A stretch of 64,000 bases of DNA from Rhodobacteraceae bacterium Alg231-30 (GCA_900143615.1 FREU01000001.1:458767-522766), one strand, 5' to 3'; shown: positions 26,181 through 36,276, counted from the stretch's first letter. Translations and numbers: made by a program. The notes: generated by a model from the sequence alone, not told the origin.

Positions 26181-26966
26181 TCAGATGCTGTCAGCCAAAG
26201 TGTCCAATGCGGCCATCACGGCTGCATTATGCGCGAAATTACCCGCCGCGTGATGAGGCGGGGCAAAAGCACCGCTGTCGTTGTCAAAGTAGTTTCCGGA
26301 TTTCCCTCGGAACCTGTCCGATAGAGCCGCGTCGCTAAGAATGTTGGCGCCAATGCTGAGGTCGCTCCCGGCGACACCAAATCCTTCGCGTACCATCTTA
26401 CTGGCCAGAAGAGAGCCGGGGTTTACGGCGACGAACATCGGCCCATTGGGGTGGGCCGTAGCCAGCGCCTGTGTCCAAATGACGATGGCCAACTTACTCT
26501 GTGCATAGGCGTCCATATCGCCAAGGGGTCGCTCGCCGTTTAGGGCAGCAACATCTACAGGTGCTTGAGCGGCGGAGGATACATTCACCACGCGACCATC
26601 TCGGCCAAGTGCAGGTAACAAAGCGCGCGTTAGCACATACGGGGCGATTGTGTTGACAACAAAGCGCGCGTCTAGACCGTCCTTTGTGATCGGATTGGGC
26701 ATTTTGTAAACGCCTGCATTGTTGATCAACACATCTAGCTGGCCAAGTTGTTCCCGCGCTTCCTCGGAAAATTTGCGAACTTGTGAAAGCTGCGAGAGAT
26801 CGGCGGTTAACGTTGTTGTGTCGCCGCCAATAGCTTGTTGAGACGAGGAAAGTTTATCGGGATTTCGTCCGTGCAACACTAGCCGGTGCCCGTCGGCGGC
26901 AAGCTTTTTAGCGGTTTCAAGCCCAATGCCGTCTGTCGCGCCAGTAATGAGAATAGTTTTTGACAT
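26181..26966 (-). CDS. Short-chain dehydrogenase/reductase
   Basis: The ATG at 26966 follows AGGAGTGATTACC and begins MSKTILITGATDGIGLETA, giving 261 residues. The nucleotide-binding motif TGATDGIG, NNAGVYK, the catalytic serine region VNVSSAAQ and YAQSK are all present, so it is a canonical active SDR. It resembles the retinol-dehydrogenase/WW-domain oxidoreductase-like group, substrate unknown. It is divergent from the MttB-family gene and upstream of the TetR regulator. Confidence 0.88.
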   Translation of the reverse strand: MSKTILITGATDGIGLETAKKLAADGHRLVLHGRNPDKLSSSQQAIGGDTTTLTADLSQLSQVRKFSEEAREQLGQLDVLINNAGVYKMPNPITKDGLDARFVVNTIAPYVLTRALLPALGRDGRVVNVSSAAQAPVDVAALNGERPLGDMDAYAQSKLAIVIWTQALATAHPNGPMFVAVNPGSLLASKMVREGFGVAGSDLSIGANILSDAALSDRFRGKSGNYFDNDSGAFAPPHHAAGNFAHNAAVMAALDTLADSI

Positions 26967-27227
26967 GGTAATCACTCCTATGCGGGTTGGAAAACATATC
27001 CCCACCGCGTCTGCCCAATTCAAAATGGCATAACCAATGTTTCAAATTTAGTGTCACCTTTGCATTTTCAGAATTCGCGAAACCCATAAAGTGAATGGGA
27101 TGAAACCGCAGATGCGCCAAGGGCAAATAGTTTGTGTGTCGTTTCCTGCAATCCTAGTTCGGATTTTGCAGAATCCCGTGTTTGTTTCATGGCTAACGTG
27201 AAGAAGCTTTCAAACAAGGAGGACGAA

Positions 27228-28775
27228 ATGGCGCTTGATACTCGCCGTCGCGCTGGTGGGCGTTCTGCGCGTCGTGCTGCGCGCACTGCGCATGATTTTA
27301 CGATGTTGCGTGGATTAAACAACGTGTTGCCGTATTGCGAGGTCATGGATGGCGCACAGGTAGAGCGGATAGATGCGGCGTCCATGGATATTCTTGAAAA
27401 TGTTGGGGTCGTGTTTCGTGATGAGATCGCGCTTGAGGATTGGCGTCGCGTGGGGGCTAAAGTTGATGGCGAGCGCGTATATCTGGACCGGGGTTTAGTC
27501 CGAGAATTAATCGCGACGATCCCGGAAACCTTTACTTATCACGCTCGAAACCCTGCTAAGAACGTGGCCTTGGGGGGGCGGCAATCGATCTTTGTGCCGA
27601 TGACTGGTGCGCCGTATTTACGTGATCTGGAGGATGTGCGTCGCAATCCGACACTGGATGATTTGGCGATGTTCCATAAGCTTGCTCATATGTTGCCTGC
27701 AATGCATTCAAGCGCACATCACATCGTCGAGCCATATGACCACCCGATCAGCCAACGCCATTTGCAGATTACTTATTCGTCAATGAAGCACTCTGACAAA
27801 ATTTTCATGGGTATGACCACCAGCCCAAGGAATGCTGAGGACGTGCTGGATATGTGCGCAATCCTGTTTGGCGAAGACTTCTTAGAGAAACATCCCGTCA
27901 CCACAGGGAATTGCAATGGTAACAGCCCTTTGGTTTGGGATGAAACCATGTTGGGTGCGATGCGGGCGTTTTGTAGACGTAATCAACCGGTGCTGTGCTC
28001 GCCATTTGTATTAGGCGGGGCAAACACGCCTGCTAGTGTGGCCGCTTCGGTTGCGCAGCTAAATGCCGAAGCGCTGAGCGCGCTGGCCTATACGCAAGTG
28101 ATCCGTAAAGGATGTCCAGCGATCTATGGGCATTATCTGTCCACTGTCAGCATGAAGTCGGGTGCGCCGATGGCAGGGACACCTGAAATAAGCTTGATGA
28201 ATTTCATGATTGGCCAGATGGCGCGGTATTATGGCGTCCCATGGCGCACTTCTAACACGTTGGGCGGAGCAAAGACGTTTGATGCGCAGGCCGGCTATGA
28301 GAGCGCGACGACATTGAGTTCGGTGATGCATGCCGGCGCGAATTACATCTGGCATAGCGCTGGATGGAATGAGGCGGGTATGCATTGTTCCGTGGCCAAA
28401 TTCATTGTCGACGCTGAGCAATGTGCAATGGCGTATCGTATGGCCGAAGGTCCCAAATGGCATGATTTTGAAGAGGCGTTGGCCGCTGTGAGTGATGTCG
28501 GTCCCGGAGGGCATTATCTGGGACATGACCACACGCAAGAAAACTTCCAAAGTGCGTTTTTCATGCCGGCGATGTTTGACAACAATTCGATTGAGCAATG
28601 GGCCGCAGAAGGTTCTGTCGAGATAACAGAGAGAGCTTTAAATCACGCTCGGGCGTTGCTGCAAGCCTATGAGGAGCCTGTGCTGGACGCCTCCAAAAAT
28701 GACGCTTTGCTGGACTATATCGCCCGCCGTGAAAGGGAAATTCCGGCGGCAGATGAACTGAACCAGAGTTATTAG
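27228..28775 (+). CDS. MttB-family trimethylamine methyltransferase homologue (non-pyrrolysine)
   Basis: The ATG at 27228 has AAGGAGGACGAA upstream and gives 515 residues, the usual family length; longer starts lack such a site. The opening RRAGGRSARRAAR and internal CNGNSPLVWDETMLGAM, GAPMAGTPE and LGGAKTFDAQAGYES are family-like. The frame has no in-frame TAG, so there is no pyrrolysine. Non-Pyl members include glycine betaine:corrinoid methyltransferase MtgB. Role: probably demethylation of a quaternary amine. No cognate corrinoid protein or reductive activase is seen nearby, which leaves the acceptor unknown. Confidence 0.86.
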   Translation: MALDTRRRAGGRSARRAARTAHDFTMLRGLNNVLPYCEVMDGAQVERIDAASMDILENVGVVFRDEIALEDWRRVGAKVDGERVYLDRGLVRELIATIPETFTYHARNPAKNVALGGRQSIFVPMTGAPYLRDLEDVRRNPTLDDLAMFHKLAHMLPAMHSSAHHIVEPYDHPISQRHLQITYSSMKHSDKIFMGMTTSPRNAEDVLDMCAILFGEDFLEKHPVTTGNCNGNSPLVWDETMLGAMRAFCRRNQPVLCSPFVLGGANTPASVAASVAQLNAEALSALAYTQVIRKGCPAIYGHYLSTVSMKSGAPMAGTPEISLMNFMIGQMARYYGVPWRTSNTLGGAKTFDAQAGYESATTLSSVMHAGANYIWHSAGWNEAGMHCSVAKFIVDAEQCAMAYRMAEGPKWHDFEEALAAVSDVGPGGHYLGHDHTQENFQSAFFMPAMFDNNSIEQWAAEGSVEITERALNHARALLQAYEEPVLDASKNDALLDYIARREREIPAADELNQSY

Positions 28776-28803
28776 CCCTTAATGTGTTCGTAGGTACAAT
28801 CTC

Positions 28804-28833
28804 GGCGGCCGCGAAGCTTGAGTTGCGGCCGCC
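28804..28833. terminator. GC-rich hairpin between convergent MttB and RND genes
   Basis: GGCGGCCGC and GCGGCCGCC pair perfectly over 9 bp around a 12-nt loop in the 77-nt space between two converging genes. No long T-run is present on either strand, but position and symmetry fit a shared terminator. Confidence 0.65.
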
Positions 28834-28852
28834 GTAGGGTCTTACTCTTATC

Positions 28853-31800
28853 TCACCCGGAAACCGCACGCGCGATTTCTTGTTCCTTTTCGAGTTTATG
28901 AGCTGCTTGGCCTGGTTGACCGCCCCAAGGGGCAATCAGGCGGTAGAATACCGGTGTGAGGAACATCGTGAACAAAGTTGCAAAGCCTAAGCCGCCGACA
29001 ATGACCCAACCAACGGCCTCGCGGGCTTCCGCTCCGGCACCAGAGGCCAGAACCAGAGGAATGCCGCCAAACACGGTGGAGATTGCGGTCATCATTACCG
29101 GGCGAAGGCGTAGGCGCACGGCGTCGCGGATCGCGCTGTCTATGTCCATGCCGCGTTCCCGAAGTTGGTTGGCAAATTCCACGATCAGGATACCGTTTTT
29201 GGCCATAATGCCGATTAGGATCACAAGCCCGATCTGACTGTAGTAGTTCAATGTTCCTCCTGTCAGCCAAATCGCCATCACGGCTGCGCAGAGACCGAAG
29301 GGAACTGTCAGCATGATCACAATAGCGCTGGCAAAGCTCTCAAACTGTGCGGCCAGCACCAGCAGGACCACAAGCAAAGCCACACCAAAGACCAATATCA
29401 TACCCGCTTCGCTTTCTTCCAGCGTCGCGGCTTCACCACGTAACATGATACGCATGTTGTTTGGGAGGATTTCATCGGCGAGTTGCTCGATACGCTCGAC
29501 GGATTCCCCTAATGAAACACCTTGGCCGAGGTTGGCACCACCTGACACGGCGCGCATCCTCTCTTCGCGTGAGAGGTTAGACACTGTCGATGTGGGTTCC
29601 AGCTGAACCACTGTCGAAAGAGGAACAAACCCTCCGTCTTTGGACCGCACATAGACATTTTCGATGTCTGACGGATCCTCGATGGGCTTGCCGCCTGGCT
29701 CCATTCGGATTTCTGTTTCGGTGCCGTCGACAAAGACTTCCGTGGCGACGATGCCTTGCGTCAGTGCATTGATTGTTGAGGCAACGTCTTCAGGAGATAG
29801 GCCGAGTTCGGTGGCCATTTCCCGATCAATGCGTACGTTCATCAAAGGGGTTGTTGCGTCAAACGATAGACGCGGGTTGGTGAAGGTTGGATCATCTTCC
29901 ATCGCGGCAATCAACTCATCACCCATGTCCGCAATTGCGTCAAAGTCGTTTCCGACTACGGCAAACTGCAAACCCCGGCCTGCGCCACGGATGCCAAGAC
30001 TATTTGGCGAAATCAGTTGGACGTTGAGGCCTGGGATGTTTGAGAACTTAGGGTTTAGCTCAGCGATGAGAGCTTGCTGGGGACGATCCCGATCATCCCA
30101 ATCCGCCAATTGGACAAAAATGAAGCCGCCTGTGCCGCGTAAAAAGGACTGAACAGCAAGGATTTCTCCTTTCTCGACATATGGCTGTAGAGCAGCTTCC
30201 ACTTTTTGAACTTGCTCGTCGGCAAAATCCAGACTGGAACCGGCTGGGGCTGATGCGCGGATCAAAAAATAGCCGCGATCCTCAGTGGGGGTTAAGGCGG
30301 AGGGCACTTTTGTAAACGCACCCGCCGACAGAACGGCAAAAGCCAGAGCTAAGCTGATAGTGAGTGCTGGGGCGGCGAGGCTCCAGTCAATGATCCGCAT
30401 ATAGAGTGCGGCAAACCCACGTGGGGGCGCGTTTTCATCCAGCTGTTTGCCCGATTTACCAGGGTCGAAACGGGCGGTCAAAACGGGCGCAAGTGTCAGC
30501 GCGACCACAGATGAGAGCAAGACGCAGAATGCCAAAACAAAGCCGAATTCTGCAAAGATCTTGCCAGCCTGCCCAGGCAGGAAGGAAATCGGGATGAACA
30601 CAGCGGCCAGTGTTGCTGTGGTTGAAATTACTGCAAAGAACACTTCGTTGGTGCCGGTTGCCGCGGCCGCCCTAGCGCCCATGCCCATGTGACGACGTCG
30701 TACGATGTTTTCAATGACTACAATTGAATCATCGACGACCATTCCTGTCGCTAGTACGAGCGCGAGCAGGGTGATGACGTTGATGGAAAACCCCGCCATC
30801 CATGTGGCTGCGACTGCACCGATTAGCGAAACGGGAATTGTGATCGCTGGAATTAAAGTAGCACGCCAAGATTTTAGAAACGCAAAGATAACCGCAATCA
30901 CGATGATGACCGCAAGGCCAATGGATGTGGTGACTTCCTTGATCGACTTATCGATAAAGACTCCGTCGTCGGAAACAACGACCAACTCCATATCGTCCGG
31001 AAGAGCCTTGCTCAGGTTTTCGACTTCCGCGGCGATGCCTTTTGAGATTGACAGAGTATTCGAGATTGCCTGACGGACGATACCCATACCAATAGCATTT
31101 TGCCCGTTGTAGCGGGCGGTGGATGATTTTTCGACGGGCGTGTAATGGACCTGAGCGATGTCACCAACTCGGGTATAAGAGTTGATACGCAAGTTGGAGA
31201 TGGCTTCTGTGGTCACGTCGGGATTTGCGCTGCGAAGCAGGACTTTTTGACTTCCTGTCTCCAGATCGCCCATTGCAGTGTCCACACGCAGAGTGCGCAG
31301 GGCCGTACGTACGTCACTTAGATCTAATCCACGACCGACAAGAGCTGGTAGGAATACTTCGACAAGGAATTCGTTTTCCTGCTGCCCATACACTTGGACC
31401 TCGGCGACACCATCCACCGACGACAAGCGATCAGAGATAAAACCATCCGCAAGTTCCGTCATTTCGGCAAGGGAAGCTTGGCCAATTAGCGACAGTCGAA
31501 TGATTGCATCCGCGTCGGAATCGCTCTTGGTGATGACAGGATCTTCAATGGTATCAGGTAGTTGACGTTCGGTTCTGCTGATTATTTCGCGCACCTCATT
31601 GGCGGCATTGTTTATGTCTGTGTTGGGGTTAAGCTCAAGAGTAATCCGGCTGGAGCCATAGCTGGAGGACGAAGATATGGATTTCAAGCCGTCCAGTCGA
31701 GCTAGCGCATCCTCAACGACGTCGGTAATTTCATTGTCGACAGTTTCGGGTGCGGCGCCGTCCCAAGCAATTCGGACGGACACAACAGGTTGGTCGGAAC

Positions 31801-31936
31801 TGGGCATTTCGCGCACTTCGACACCTGTGAAAGCGGCGAGGCCAGCAATAGCGATCAGCAAGTTCACGACAATCGCAAGGATCGGACGCGACACAAAAAG
31901 ATCGGCAATTCCGGTTTTGACTTTGTTGAGCGCCAT
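28853..31936 (-). CDS. RND-family efflux pump inner-membrane subunit
   Basis: This is a 1027-residue protein with the typical RND plan of 12 membrane segments and two large periplasmic loops. FVSRPILAIVVNLLIAIAGL is TM1. The proton-relay TM4 segment reads LVLATGMVVDDSIVVIENI, with paired Asp residues. TM10-12 includes IGIMAKNGILIVEFANQL. The AcrB/MexB-like HAE1 group is likely. The gene starts where the adaptor gene stops (TAATG), so the two are coupled. No outer-membrane factor gene and no TetR repressor are adjacent. Confidence 0.95.
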   Translation of the reverse strand: MALNKVKTGIADLFVSRPILAIVVNLLIAIAGLAAFTGVEVREMPSSDQPVVSVRIAWDGAAPETVDNEITDVVEDALARLDGLKSISSSSSYGSSRITLELNPNTDINNAANEVREIISRTERQLPDTIEDPVITKSDSDADAIIRLSLIGQASLAEMTELADGFISDRLSSVDGVAEVQVYGQQENEFLVEVFLPALVGRGLDLSDVRTALRTLRVDTAMGDLETGSQKVLLRSANPDVTTEAISNLRINSYTRVGDIAQVHYTPVEKSSTARYNGQNAIGMGIVRQAISNTLSISKGIAAEVENLSKALPDDMELVVVSDDGVFIDKSIKEVTTSIGLAVIIVIAVIFAFLKSWRATLIPAITIPVSLIGAVAATWMAGFSINVITLLALVLATGMVVDDSIVVIENIVRRRHMGMGARAAAATGTNEVFFAVISTTATLAAVFIPISFLPGQAGKIFAEFGFVLAFCVLLSSVVALTLAPVLTARFDPGKSGKQLDENAPPRGFAALYMRIIDWSLAAPALTISLALAFAVLSAGAFTKVPSALTPTEDRGYFLIRASAPAGSSLDFADEQVQKVEAALQPYVEKGEILAVQSFLRGTGGFIFVQLADWDDRDRPQQALIAELNPKFSNIPGLNVQLISPNSLGIRGAGRGLQFAVVGNDFDAIADMGDELIAAMEDDPTFTNPRLSFDATTPLMNVRIDREMATELGLSPEDVASTINALTQGIVATEVFVDGTETEIRMEPGGKPIEDPSDIENVYVRSKDGGFVPLSTVVQLEPTSTVSNLSREERMRAVSGGANLGQGVSLGESVERIEQLADEILPNNMRIMLRGEAATLEESEAGMILVFGVALLVVLLVLAAQFESFASAIVIMLTVPFGLCAAVMAIWLTGGTLNYYSQIGLVILIGIMAKNGILIVEFANQLRERGMDIDSAIRDAVRLRLRPVMMTAISTVFGGIPLVLASGAGAEAREAVGWVIVGGLGFATLFTMFLTPVFYRLIAPWGGQPGQAAHKLEKEQEIARAVSG

Positions 31937-33111
31937 TAGTTTTTGCCTCCGCGCTCAACGGCGGCACGAGACCGGGCACTGGCTTCAGCTGCGGTCATGA
32001 CTTCTGAGCCAGCACGTAGTTTTTGGACCCCTTCAACGACCACTTCCATGCCGTCTGTCAACTCGGAGTCCAGCCAGACCAAATCGTTTTCACGATGGCG
32101 GATTGCGACATTGGTTGTATTCGCGCGGCCTTTTTCGACTACCCAGACTTTGGCGCCTTCGCGTGTCCAAGTAACCGAGTTCGCAGGCACCATAGGCAAT
32201 GCTTCGTTATCATGTGTGACCGTAACGTTGAAAATCATCCCTGGCAGCATCAGACCTGCCGAATTTTCCACTTCTGCACGGACCTTAAGGGTACGTGTTG
32301 CGCTATCAATGCGCCCGTCATAGCCTTTGACTACGCCACTAAATGTACGCCCCGGGAGAGAAACAGACGTAAGAACAACGTCTTGCCCAACCCGTAACAG
32401 GCCTGCTGCCCGATCCGGGAGACCAAATTCAATCAACAGTGTGGACTGATCCGTGATAGTGACTACTTCCGCGGACATACCCAAAAATTTCCCAACCTCC
32501 ACATCGGTGAGCCCTAAGGTGCCCGAAATTGGAGCGCGTACCGTCTTTTGCTCCAGATCGTATTCCGCACGGGCCAAATTGGCCTCGGCGATTTCCAAAG
32601 CTGTTTGTGCTTCGGTTCGCGCGACTTCGGAGATCACGCCGCTACCGGAAGAGCGCAAGGTGTCATAGCGCTTAAGTGTCGACTTGGCGTCTAGCAGGTT
32701 GGCGCGTGCGGTACGTAATTGAATTTGCTCAACCTGATCATCTAACGACACCAGTCGATCGCCTTTCTCAACCGATTGGTTTGGTCCGAAATGCAGCTCG
32801 GTAACTTTGCCAGACGCTTCGGTTTCAACCGTCACGCTGGCGTTGGCTTTGGCAATACCGACAGATTGGAACACTTCGGTATAAGGGGTTTGGCGAACGA
32901 TTGCCTTTGTGATGATCACAGCAGTTGGTTGGCGTGAGCGAGGCCCGCCTGGTCCAGCGGGCCCGCTTGGTCCAGCGCTACTGCTGGGTCCCTCGGTTTG
33001 AGCGCCTTTTCCATTTAGAAAGGAGAGATCAACGCCCGGAATTCCGAAAGTATATGCATATGCAAAGACCACGATGGCCAGGCCTGCAACTGCAGATATA
33101 AAGTGTTTCAC
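31936..33111 (-). CDS. RND efflux periplasmic adaptor (membrane fusion protein)
   Basis: A GTG start with AGGAGG 5 nt upstream gives 391 residues. The N-terminal anchor (KHFISAVAGLAIVVFAYAYTFGIP) is followed by a Gly/Pro/Ser-rich linker of about 25 residues (about 37-60). Then come the lipoyl half-motifs SVTVETEASGKVTELHFGPNQSVEKGDRLVSLDD and VRAPISGTLGLTDVEVGKFL flanking a helical hairpin, and the beta-barrel domains. It links the inner-membrane pump to an outer-membrane channel. The Gly/Pro/Ser linker is longer than I would expect for the family. Confidence 0.92.
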   Translation of the reverse strand: MKHFISAVAGLAIVVFAYAYTFGIPGVDLSFLNGKGAQTEGPSSSAGPSGPAGPGGPRSRQPTAVIITKAIVRQTPYTEVFQSVGIAKANASVTVETEASGKVTELHFGPNQSVEKGDRLVSLDDQVEQIQLRTARANLLDAKSTLKRYDTLRSSGSGVISEVARTEAQTALEIAEANLARAEYDLEQKTVRAPISGTLGLTDVEVGKFLGMSAEVVTITDQSTLLIEFGLPDRAAGLLRVGQDVVLTSVSLPGRTFSGVVKGYDGRIDSATRTLKVRAEVENSAGLMLPGMIFNVTVTHDNEALPMVPANSVTWTREGAKVWVVEKGRANTTNVAIRHRENDLVWLDSELTDGMEVVVEGVQKLRAGSEVMTAAEASARSRAAVERGGKN

Positions 33112-33782
33112 GACTGCCTCCTAAATGTGCCGGGCGTGACACGGTGATGTTTTTAGTTCATTCAATCAGGTTACACGCAAACAGATCTGTTTTCTGTCGC
33201 AACGTGCACGGAGTTTCTTTGGGGTTTGGCTGGATTGAGCGAGATAATGCAATTTACCACTTCCGGTGTCGCGCCATTGGGCGAATTGCCGCCGAGACTT
33301 CTAGTGGATTTCTCTCTTCGCGAAGAAACACCGCGCGAATATGCGTATGCATTGGGCGCTTTTGGACGTGTCGGAACGTCTCAAGCAAACACTGCGCGAC
33401 AAGTCCATAATGTTACTTTTGGGTATAAGTAGGAAACAAAGCTCGTTTGTTGGGGTCTTACACAGATGCCCGTTCAGAAAAATTAGCATCAGGTGAAACG
33501 TGCATTTCTGGAAGTTTTGCAGGTTTGCCGGGCAGGGTGTGATTTGATGCCGTCGCGTAGGTCTAGATAGGTTTCTAACGGCAACTATTCCGCAATAAAC
33601 GCCATTGATCACAGATGAAAAATATGCGGATCAATGGTGTTTTTAGAGGCTTCGAACAAACCCGTTGGGGGCGTATTTGAGAGATGTCTGTAAAGAAACT
33701 CCCCAGTTGATACGGTTTCGAAGTGGAGAACGTACTACATTCAGGGAGTTGCTTCGCTTTGCGGCTTCGAAGGCGCGGTGCC
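33112..33782. other. Gene-poor spacer upstream of the RND operon
   Basis: This stretch of about 670 nt sits between the RND adaptor start and the end of a minus-strand cupin gene. A 68-codon plus frame (33226-33432) and overlapping minus frames lack ribosome sites and recognised features. The RND promoter must lie near its left end, but no operator was evident. Nothing else was recognised. Confidence 0.55.
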
Positions 33783-34313
33783 TCAAGCTTTGGCGTCGTT
33801 GAGGATAAAGGCGATTTGACAAGGTTCAGTTCCACGGTTGGACCACGCGTGGTTTGTTCCTTGTTGCACCACAACATCGCCCGCTTTGAGCAAGATGTCC
33901 TCATCGTCCATTAACATATAGATTTCGCCGGTGAGAATGATCGAATAATCAAGGCTGTCCGTGCGGTGCATGAATGGGTGACGCGCGCCTTGAACGATGT
34001 TTGCACCAGCACCCATTTCAGCAAAGGCCGAAGGCCCATCGAGTTCGGCCAGAACCTCGGGGTTTTCCGGATCAAATTGAACAATCCGAAACACGGCTCC
34101 GTTTTTAGGTGGGTGCAATATGAGCGGTCCTGTGACTGGATCCTCGTGGGTTTCCATCGGGGCTGGGGTTTCCTCATGTTGCCACAGATTGGTTAGTGTC
34201 ACGCCCGGGCGGTTGGGTCGTTGTAAAATGCAGCTGGCACTTGAATCCATAATAACCTTAGCCACACCGTTCTCGTCGTGACCTGTTACGACACGCCTGA
34301 TTTCTCTAGCCAT
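33783..34313 (-). CDS. Cupin-domain protein
   Basis: The ATG at 34313, 13 nt after AAGGAGG, yields 176 residues beginning MAREIRRVVTGHDENG. The C-terminal cupin barrel is evident in HRTDSLDYSIILTGEIYMLMDDEDILLKAGDVVVQQGTNHAWSNRG, with a candidate metal-binding His/Glu set. It starts 1 nt after the TRAP permease stop. It is thus the third gene of the TAXI-TRAP operon and may modify or sense the imported acid. No specific activity can be assigned. Confidence 0.85.
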   Translation of the reverse strand: MAREIRRVVTGHDENGVAKVIMDSSASCILQRPNRPGVTLTNLWQHEETPAPMETHEDPVTGPLILHPPKNGAVFRIVQFDPENPEVLAELDGPSAFAEMGAGANIVQGARHPFMHRTDSLDYSIILTGEIYMLMDDEDILLKAGDVVVQQGTNHAWSNRGTEPCQIAFILNDAKA

Positions 34314-34314
34314 T

Positions 34315-36213
34315 TCAGGCCTCCTTGTTGTTTTGAGGGGGTTCATTCCCAGCAGTTTTTGTTCGCGTCGAAAGCCAGATCACAGCCATTCCTACGAGAC
34401 CTGCGAGGTCAGACAGCCAGCCTTGATACAAGAGTGCGATACCAGCAGCGGCCGCAACGCAGCGCAAGGCAGGCGACAGTGCATTCTTGGCAAAGCCAAC
34501 TACGGCGAGCGCAATTCCGAAGACGCCCAAACCCGCAGACGCAATTGCCAACAATATTTCCGAGACAGGGCCCGACAGCATCAGAGCCGGACCAAATACA
34601 AACATAAACGGCAGGATGTAGCAGGTAATGCCGTACGCGAAAGCGGTCCAGCCAACGCGGTTGATGTCCGCTCCGGCAATGCCAGCCGCTACATAAGATG
34701 CTAAGGCGACGGGTGGTGTAATGGTTGAAACGCAACCGTAAAAAAACACAAATAGATGTGCCGTCAAAAGCGGGACACCCATTTTTGCCAATGCAGGTGC
34801 CACAACTGTCGCCAAAACAAGATAGGCCGCAGTCGTCGGCAGACCCATTCCGAGGACGATGGCCGTCACCATCGTTAGCACAAGCGCGATGAACACAATA
34901 CCACCCGACGTGGACACAATCAGGCCGGAAATTTTTGAACCAAGGCCAGTGATACCAAGAGTGCCAGCAATGATGCCCGCCGCCGCGCAAGCTATGGCAA
35001 TGGGCACAACCGCCTTAGCACCTTGGGTGATAGCCTTGGCGGACTTTATGAATAACTCTGACCCAACGCGGCGGGTCCATAAAATGTGGCAGCCTAAAAG
35101 GATAATGATGGAATAAAAGGAGGCTTTGAAGGGTGAGTATCCATTGAGCATCAGGGCGATCAACGTGGCAAAGGGAATGATAAACTGACCGCCTTTGAGG
35201 AGGATATTCCATAAGGGTTCGTCGTCATCGTCAAAGTGCGCTGTTGGTGCGAGACCGTTTTTTCCGGCTTGCAAATGCACCACAAAAAGTAGCGAGGCAA
35301 AGAACAGTAAAGCCGGAACAAGGGCGGCCTTCATTATATTGGCATAAGGGGTTCCAACGACTTCAGCCATGATGAAGGCGGCAGCGCCCATAACGGGGGG
35401 CATAATTTGCCCGCCAGTTGAGACCACGGCCTCGATCGCACCAGCCTGATGCGGTTGGTAGCCTTCCTTTTTCATCATTGGAATTGTCAAAGTGCCGGTG
35501 ACGGCCACATTGCCTGCAGCGGAGCCTGAGATCATGCCCAGTAATGTCGAAAACAATACGGCGGTTTTGGCGCCAGCCGCGCGCATGCCTTTGGTCAATC
35601 GGCTTGCTAACTTAAAGAAAAAGTCGCCAGCGCCAAAGTTGCTGAGGAATGCGCCATAGATGGAAAAGAGAATGATGTAGGTTGATGATACACCTAAGGG
35701 AATGCCGAAAATGCCTTGGCTTGTCGTTGTCAGAAACTCTGACATGCGGGTCAGACTGTAGCCACGCCCGTTCAGGACGCCGGGTAGGTAGGGGGAGTAA
35801 AACGGGTAGGCAAAGAAAGTTAGACATATGATCGCAAGAACCAGACCGACTCCGCGCCGCGCAGCTTCAAGCACCAACGCGATGATGACAATGCCGATCC
35901 AAGCATCCATAGGGACGGTTTCTCCGCCACTAAATGCGATGTCTTTCCAGCGCGTCATTGTATAGACGCAAGCGGCAACGCTGATCATGATCAGGCCAAG
36001 GCGCACAAATTTGTCGGCTGGGCTATGTTCCAACTTCTTCGCGGTCGGCTGTGATAGGAACAATAGCACCAACATCATCATGAGGTGGAAAATGCGGATA
36101 TCGCGGGTCGAAAGAACATAGAGACCAGAGACGTTCAGCAAGTGAAATGCGCCTACGACAAAGGCAACCGCGACAATGCCCCGTTCAAATAGTTTGTCCA
36201 AAGTTGCCATCAT
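34315..36213 (-). CDS. TRAP transporter fused permease (TAXI type, 4TM-12TM)
   Basis: This 632-residue membrane protein fuses a short DctQ-like N-terminal part with a DctM-like part (about residue 100 onward). TFFAYPFYSPYLPGVLNGRG and the long repeats GMISGSAAGNVAVTGTLTIPMMKKEGYQPHQAGAIEAVVSTGGQIMPPVMGAAAF are typical of TAXI-TRAP permeases. It works with the solute-binding protein encoded 63 nt upstream, using an ion gradient to import a carboxylate-type solute. Two starts (MMAT/MAT) are equally possible; the ribosome site is weak. Confidence 0.93.
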   Translation of the reverse strand: MMATLDKLFERGIVAVAFVVGAFHLLNVSGLYVLSTRDIRIFHLMMMLVLLFLSQPTAKKLEHSPADKFVRLGLIMISVAACVYTMTRWKDIAFSGGETVPMDAWIGIVIIALVLEAARRGVGLVLAIICLTFFAYPFYSPYLPGVLNGRGYSLTRMSEFLTTTSQGIFGIPLGVSSTYIILFSIYGAFLSNFGAGDFFFKLASRLTKGMRAAGAKTAVLFSTLLGMISGSAAGNVAVTGTLTIPMMKKEGYQPHQAGAIEAVVSTGGQIMPPVMGAAAFIMAEVVGTPYANIMKAALVPALLFFASLLFVVHLQAGKNGLAPTAHFDDDDEPLWNILLKGGQFIIPFATLIALMLNGYSPFKASFYSIIILLGCHILWTRRVGSELFIKSAKAITQGAKAVVPIAIACAAAGIIAGTLGITGLGSKISGLIVSTSGGIVFIALVLTMVTAIVLGMGLPTTAAYLVLATVVAPALAKMGVPLLTAHLFVFFYGCVSTITPPVALASYVAAGIAGADINRVGWTAFAYGITCYILPFMFVFGPALMLSGPVSEILLAIASAGLGVFGIALAVVGFAKNALSPALRCVAAAAGIALLYQGWLSDLAGLVGMAVIWLSTRTKTAGNEPPQNNKEA

Positions 36214-36224
36214 ATGCTCAATTT

Positions 36225-36250
36225 CTGGGGCACAGTAAACTGCGCCCCAG
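36225..36250 (-). promoter_or_regulatory. Intercistronic hairpin, TAXI binding protein to TRAP permease
   Basis: On the minus strand CTGGGGCGCAG and CTGTGCCCCAG pair over 11 bp (one G-T) with a TTTA loop. It lies in the 63-nt gap after the binding-protein gene. No T-run follows. It likely protects the upstream message or limits permease synthesis. Confidence 0.65.
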
Positions 36251-36276
36251 TTCCTTATGTGGATAACTGCGTGTGA

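Noticed and set aside
33226-33432. 68-codon plus-strand frame in the RND upstream spacer
   Set aside because: No ribosome site, no recognised features and overlapping frames on the other strand; kept only as part of a spacer note.
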